DNA from: Terrilactibacillus tamarindi
GTDB lineage: Bacteria; Bacillota; Bacilli; Bacillales; Sporolactobacillaceae
Assembly: GCF_009718825.1 (NCBI RefSeq)
Contig: NZ_WNHB01000024.1
Location: forward strand, 1 to 53,838
Length of the DNA: 53,838 nt
Direction of reading: 5' to 3'
Shown here one piece after another: positions 48,777 to 53,838 of the stretch. The notes below the pieces were generated by a model. The model was not told the DNA's origin, ran no database searches, and saw only the letters and a program-made list of their open reading frames with translations. The translations under genes and the position numbers were made by a program. The first letter of the stretch is position 1; every line of letters begins with the position of its first letter.

Positions 48777-49643
48777 ATGACGTATGGAAATATTTCTCCC
48801 TATCATGTTCTTAAATTAAAGAATAAAGAATTAGATTATCGAAATAAGACGTTGATTATGGGTATTTTGAATGTCACGCCAGATTCTTTTTCTGATGGTG
48901 GTCACTTTGACAGAGTCGATCGTGCAGTTAAGCATGCGCTTGAACTTGTTCGTGATGGGGCTGATATCATTGACATAGGCGGTGAATCTACACGTCCTGG
49001 TTATACGCCTATCTCTCTCGATGAAGAAATTAGTCGAGTAGTTCCCATCATTAAAGCCATAAGAGAGTATACTGATGTTCCAATATCTATTGACACATAT
49101 AAAGCAGAGACAGCTAAACAAGCGATCGAAGCAGGCGCTGACATAATTAATGATATTTGGGGAGCTAAAAAAGATCCTCAAATGGCACACATCGCAAGTC
49201 AATATCAAGTACCGATTATTTTGATGCATAATCGTGATAACCTTAATTATAAAAATTTAATTGAAGATATGAAAAGCGATTTAAAAGAAAGCATTGAGCT
49301 TGTATTAGACGCAGGCTTATCACCAGATAAAATTATTTTGGATCCAGGTATTGGATTTGCTAAGGACTATGAACAAAACCTTCTTGTTATGAATAATCTA
49401 GATGCTTTTCATGATTTAGGCTATCCACTATTGCTCGGGACGTCACGTAAAGGTTTTATTGGAAAGACACTGGATTTGACTGTTGATAAACGCGTAGAGG
49501 GAACAGGTGCTACAGTGTGTTTAGGGATTATGAAAGGCTATCAATTGATGAGAGTTCATGATGTGTTATCCATGTCACGAATGGCAAAGATGATGGATGC
49601 TATGTTGAAAGCGAGTGAGAAAGATCGACAAGATATACATTAA
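48777..49643 (+). CDS. folP: Dihydropteroate synthase
   Basis: Joins p-aminobenzoate to the pterin diphosphate in folate synthesis; the sulfonamide target. It has 288 residues: NVTPDSFSDGG at about 32-42, IGGESTRPG, ISIDT, LDPGIGFAK and GTSRKGFIG. GGTGG lies about 11 bases before the ATG. It overlaps folB by 29 bases. The pab genes that normally precede it in B. subtilis are absent from the window. Confidence 0.96.
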   Translation: MTYGNISPYHVLKLKNKELDYRNKTLIMGILNVTPDSFSDGGHFDRVDRAVKHALELVRDGADIIDIGGESTRPGYTPISLDEEISRVVPIIKAIREYTDVPISIDTYKAETAKQAIEAGADIINDIWGAKKDPQMAHIASQYQVPIILMHNRDNLNYKNLIEDMKSDLKESIELVLDAGLSPDKIILDPGIGFAKDYEQNLLVMNNLDAFHDLGYPLLLGTSRKGFIGKTLDLTVDKRVEGTGATVCLGIMKGYQLMRVHDVLSMSRMAKMMDAMLKASEKDRQDIH

Positions 49644-49986
49644 TCAGATGACCTTTTACGGTTATCATGGGGTTTTGCCAGAAGAGAACAAACTAGGTCA
49701 ACGTTTTATTGTAGATTTAGAGTTACTCTTAGATCTAAAGGCAGCGGGAGATCACGATCGTCTTGAAGACACCATTAATTACGCTGAAGCGTACGAATTA
49801 ACAAAGGAAATCGTAGAGGGACCGAAATATCAACTGATTGAAAGTGTGGCGGAACGCCTTGCTTCACATCTTCTAGACCACTTTCCGAAACTTAAAGAAT
49901 GTAGAGTGAAGCTAATCAAACCCGATCCCCCAATTCCTGGGCATTACCAATCTGTTGCTGTAGAGATTATAAGGAGCCGAGCCTAA
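49615..49986 (+). CDS. folB: Dihydroneopterin aldolase
   Basis: Cleaves dihydroneopterin in folate synthesis. It has 123 residues with MTFYGYHGVLPEENKLGQRF near the N-terminus (catalytic Glu and Tyr region) and VKLIKPDPPIPGHY near the C-terminus (catalytic Lys). GTG 49615 lies inside folP; its ribosome site is weak, so translation is probably coupled. Confidence 0.95.
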   Translation: MRKIDKIYINQMTFYGYHGVLPEENKLGQRFIVDLELLLDLKAAGDHDRLEDTINYAEAYELTKEIVEGPKYQLIESVAERLASHLLDHFPKLKECRVKLIKPDPPIPGHYQSVAVEIIRSRA

Positions 49987-49987
49987 G

Positions 49988-50518
49988 ATGACACATTCAA
50001 TATCCTATATTGGACTTGGATCTAATATGGGTAACCGGATCGATTATTTACAAAAAGCCTGTGAACAGATGAATCAACTCCCAAATGTCAACATCATAAC
50101 TTGTTCATCTATTTATGAAACAGCGCCTTATGGTCCGGTGAAACAAGCCGATTTTTTAAATATGGTAGCGAAGATTGAAACGTCACTCTCTGCGGTTGGT
50201 CTTCTCCATCAGCTTCAACAGATTGAATTATCTTTAGACCGAAAAAGAGAGGTTCATTGGGGCCCTAGAACGATCGACCTTGACATTTTACTCTATAATC
50301 AAGAGAATATTGAAATGGAGGACTTAATCGTTCCCCATCCTGAGATGAGTAAACGTTTATTCGTTCTTGTTCCTTTATTAGATCTTAATCCAAACTTAAC
50401 TATACCTAAAATAGATAGAAATGTTTCAGAGTTATATAACGAAAGAAAAGAAGATGAGGGAGTGCGATTATGGAAACGGAACAATGGGGAAGGAGAATTC
50501 GGGCTTTTCGAAAATTGA
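49988..50518 (+). CDS. folK: 6-hydroxymethyl-7,8-dihydropterin pyrophosphokinase
   Basis: Activates the pterin for folP. It has 176 residues: YIGLGSNMGNR, ETAPYGPVKQADFLNMV, and WGPRTIDLDILLY with the metal-binding aspartates. The start follows folB by one base with AAGGAGCC upstream. The 3' end overlaps yazB by 49 bases. Confidence 0.96.
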   Translation: MTHSISYIGLGSNMGNRIDYLQKACEQMNQLPNVNIITCSSIYETAPYGPVKQADFLNMVAKIETSLSAVGLLHQLQQIELSLDRKREVHWGPRTIDLDILLYNQENIEMEDLIVPHPEMSKRLFVLVPLLDLNPNLTIPKIDRNVSELYNERKEDEGVRLWKRNNGEGEFGLFEN

Positions 50519-50676
50519 AAGGCTACACCCAAGTTGATTTTGCCAAGGAGTTAGGCATATCCTTATCCATATTAGGAGAAATTGAAAGAGAGAGCCGAGT
50601 ACCAAGTCAAGATTTAATTATGAAGGTATCGAAAAAACTTGATGTATCGATAGAGGAGTTAATGGAAATCAATTGA
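50470..50676 (+). CDS. yazB: XRE-family helix-turn-helix protein YazB
   Basis: A 68-residue Cro/CI-type HTH domain only (RRIRAFRKLKGYTQVDFAKELGISLSILGEIERE region; key helix residues YTQVDFAKELGIS). GAGGGAG lies about nine bases before the ATG, inside folK. The target is not known. The conserved link to folK and dusB suggests a role near folate or tRNA modification, but that is inference. Confidence 0.9.
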   Translation: METEQWGRRIRAFRKLKGYTQVDFAKELGISLSILGEIERESRVPSQDLIMKVSKKLDVSIEELMEIN

Positions 50677-50706
50677 GTAAGGTTAGTAGTGTGAAAGGTG
50701 ATGATC

Positions 50707-51690
50707 ATGTTAAAAATTGGGCCCATTGAAATGAAGAACCAAGTTGTTTTGGCTCCAATGGCCGGTGTTTGTAATCCTGCTTTTCGATTGATTGCAAAAG
50801 AATTTGGTGCTGGCCTCGTTTGTGCTGAGATGGTGGCCGACCAAGGGATTATTCAACATAATGAAAAATCACTGCAAATGCTCTATGTCGATGAACGTGA
50901 AAAACCTTTAAGCCTACAAATTTTTGGAGGGTCTAAAGAGACATTGGTTGCGGCAGCTCAATATGTTGATAAATACACCAATGCTGATATTATTGATATT
51001 AATATGGGCTGCCCTGTTCCAAAAATCACAAAGTGTGATGCAGGAGCAAGATGGTTATTGGAACCTGAAAAAATATATGAAATGGTTTCTGCAGTTGCTG
51101 GGGTTGTAGAAAAGCCAGTAACAGTCAAAATGCGTATAGGATGGGATTCCGACCATATCTTTGCAGTCGAAAATGCACAAGCTGTCGAACAAGCTGGAGG
51201 CGCGGCCGTTGCTGTACATGGACGGACTCGTGTGCAAATGTATGAAGGCGAGGCAAATTGGGATATCATTAGAAAGGTAAAAGAGTCGGTAAACATACCT
51301 GTTATTGGGAATGGCGATGTAAAAACACCCTATGATGCAAAGCGAATGTTAGATACTACGGGTGTTGATGGGGTTATGATTGGCCGAGGAGCGCTTGGAA
51401 ATCCATGGATGTTATATCGTACTGTCCAATATCTCGAAACAGGTGTTATATATGATGATCCCACACCTAAAGAAAAAGTGGATGTTTGCTTGCTTCATTT
51501 TGAACGATTAGCGAAGTTGAAAGGTGAGTATATTGCAGTAAGAGAGATGCGCAAACATGCCGCGTGGTATATGAAAGGCCTCCGGGGTGGAAATGATGTA
51601 CGCAAGAAAATTAATCTATGTGAAACTGGCGATCAACTAAGAGAAATTCTTCAAGACTTTATACTTCAGCTTGAATGTGTTCATGCATAA
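50707..51690 (+). CDS. dusB: tRNA-dihydrouridine synthase DusB
   Basis: An FMN-dependent enzyme that reduces uridine in the tRNA D-loop. It has 327 residues: LAPMAGVCNPAFR, the catalytic Cys at about 102 in NMGCPVPK, VHGRTRVQMY and GNGDVKTP. ATG 50707 follows AAAGGTG by six bases and gives the family N-terminus MLKIG; GTG 50698 is upstream in frame. lysS follows 83 bases later. Confidence 0.95.
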   Translation: MLKIGPIEMKNQVVLAPMAGVCNPAFRLIAKEFGAGLVCAEMVADQGIIQHNEKSLQMLYVDEREKPLSLQIFGGSKETLVAAAQYVDKYTNADIIDINMGCPVPKITKCDAGARWLLEPEKIYEMVSAVAGVVEKPVTVKMRIGWDSDHIFAVENAQAVEQAGGAAVAVHGRTRVQMYEGEANWDIIRKVKESVNIPVIGNGDVKTPYDAKRMLDTTGVDGVMIGRGALGNPWMLYRTVQYLETGVIYDDPTPKEKVDVCLLHFERLAKLKGEYIAVREMRKHAAWYMKGLRGGNDVRKKINLCETGDQLREILQDFILQLECVHA

Positions 51691-51725
51691 GAGGTAAATT
51701 ACATAGGTAGTTTGCGCTTAAATAG

Positions 51726-53270
<1,545 letters not shown>

Positions 53271-53280
53271 GTTTATTTAT

Positions 53281-53307
53281 GAGGAGCAGCTATTTGCTCC
53301 TCTTTTT
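53281..53307 (+). terminator. Terminator after lysS
   Basis: GAGGAGCA pairs with TGCTCCTC and runs into TTTTTATA. Confidence 0.9.
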
Positions 53308-53530
53308 ATATAAATCGGAAATTGACGGCGTGGAAAGTCTAAGATGTTGACACTTCTTACTATTATATAGTCGTCATATGCTACCAAATATAAAAGTGGC
53401 TTAAATCTTGCTATGATTCTAGCATACGATATAAGCGTGTTTTAAAAAAGTGACTAACATAGGATTGTTTTAGCTTTTGAAACTAATATTTTCATCACTT
53501 TGGGCTTTAAGTATTCTAAATAATCTTTTA

Positions 53531-53573
53531 TATTATTAGGGTATTGATTTTTTAATCATAACCCTATATAATA
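53531..53573. other. AT-rich palindrome upstream of the rRNA promoter
   Basis: TATTATTAGGGT pairs with ACCCTATATAATA (one bulge), with a smaller inner stem (GATT/AATC). It has no T run on either side long enough to be sure it is a terminator. It lies 50 bases upstream of the rRNA-type promoter. The stretch 53308-53530 shows nothing else I can support. Confidence 0.55.
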
Positions 53574-53624
53574 AGTTAAGTCGTCAAGCAAACAAGCTTT
53601 TATCTTTATTAATAAAAAAAGTGC

Positions 53625-53653
53625 TTGACAAAGTCTTTTAAATGAGATATACT
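53625..53653 (+). promoter_or_regulatory. rRNA operon promoter
   Basis: TTGACA, 17 bases, TATACT. A G lies seven bases after the -10 (53660), which fits GTP-initiated rRNA promoters of B. subtilis. It is followed by a typical 16S leader. Confidence 0.85.
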
Positions 53654-53659
53654 AATCAA

Positions 53660-53838
53660 GTCGCACTGATAAGCGACAACCAATTAATAGATTGTTCCTT
53701 GAAAACTAAACAAAAGCCAAGCGTAATATCAAACGGGTAACACCGATTGATTTCTTTGAAAAAAAGAGCGATGGATCAAATGAAACGATTTAATTATTTT
53801 TTGTTCATTATAAATGAACTAACAGGCTAAGGAACTTC
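53660..53838 (+). other. rrn leader: 16S rRNA leader with boxA-like antitermination signal
   Basis: After the promoter comes TGTTCCTTGAAAACTAAACA (53693-53712), closely like the boxA-containing leader of Bacillus rRNA operons. The 16S gene itself (usual GAGAGTTTGATCCTGG start) is not reached before the window ends. This places an rRNA operon immediately to the right. Confidence 0.8.

Noticed and set aside
48831-49229. Minus-strand frame of 132 codons inside folP
   Set aside because: It is fully antisense to conserved folP motifs and resembles no known protein.
53436-53462. Possible eroded family 1 left end (TGTTTTAAAAAAGTGACTAA)
   Set aside because: Only about 16 of 22 positions match copy A, in an AT-rich setting, and no other part of the repeat is adjacent.

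Overview
The window is a low-GC stretch from an endospore-forming member of the Bacillales. It carries the origin-proximal block known from Bacillus subtilis, from just after one rRNA operon to just before the next. The order is csfB - (variable gene) - yaaO - tmk - darA - yaaR - holB - ricT - yabA - trmN6 - yazA - rsmI - abrB - metG - tatD - yabE - rnmV - ksgA - yabG - veg - sspF - ispE - purR - ridA - spoVG - glmU - prs - ctc - pth - fin - mfd - spoVT - yabM - yabN - rqcP - yabP - yabQ - divIC - yabR - spoIIE - yabS - yabT - tilS - hpt - ftsH - coaX - hslO - cysK - folP - folB - folK - yazB - dusB - lysS. The last ~215 bases hold an rRNA-type promoter and a 16S leader. Sporulation genes (csfB, yabG, sspF, fin, spoVT, yabP, yabQ, spoIIE) show that the host forms spores. 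I cannot name the genus.

Region by region. 1-460 holds a 20-bp tandem repeat at the very edge, an intrinsic terminator and a parS-like palindrome. 459-1660 holds the anti-sigma gene csfB and, on the minus strand, an adenine-type phosphoribosyltransferase behind a guanine-class purine riboswitch with its terminator; this replaces xpaC-yaaN of B. subtilis. 1.8-9.2 kb is a co-directional housekeeping block: nucleotide metabolism, c-di-AMP sensing, clamp loading, the Ric complex, replication control, and tRNA and rRNA methylation. abrB (minus strand) follows, with a clear promoter and a Spo0A box. 9.9-16.2 kb is metG, tatD, yabE, rnmV and ksgA. 16.4-21.3 kb mixes sporulation genes (yabG, sspF) with veg, ispE, purR, ridA and a sigma-H-type promoter before spoVG. 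21.7-30.3 kb covers cell-wall precursor and PRPP synthesis, ctc, pth, fin, mfd and spoVT. 30.5-38.8 kb is the yabM-yabR division and sporulation block plus spoIIE behind a Spo0A-type promoter with a 21-bp spacer. 38.8-53.3 kb is yabS-yabT, tilS-hpt-ftsH, coaX-hslO-cysK, the folate genes, dusB and lysS.

The coding content is conventional, and the unexpected material lies between the genes. Two dispersed repeat families occupy most of the long spacers. Family 1 (about 140-205 bp when full) has GTTCAAAAA / TTTTTGAAC inverted ends, a modular internal layout and at least six full or partial copies, two of them in tandem between yabG and veg. Family 2 (about 55-160 bp) runs from TTATCCCG to GAAGTTTCACTTTA, with five copies clustered mostly around yabT-coaX-hslO-folP. 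One family 2 copy lies in the cysK-folP gap where B. subtilis has pabB-pabA-pabC, which are absent here. No transposase, CRISPR array, phage gene, defence system or tRNA gene is visible. All statements rest on reading the sequence and on family knowledge; no database search was run.
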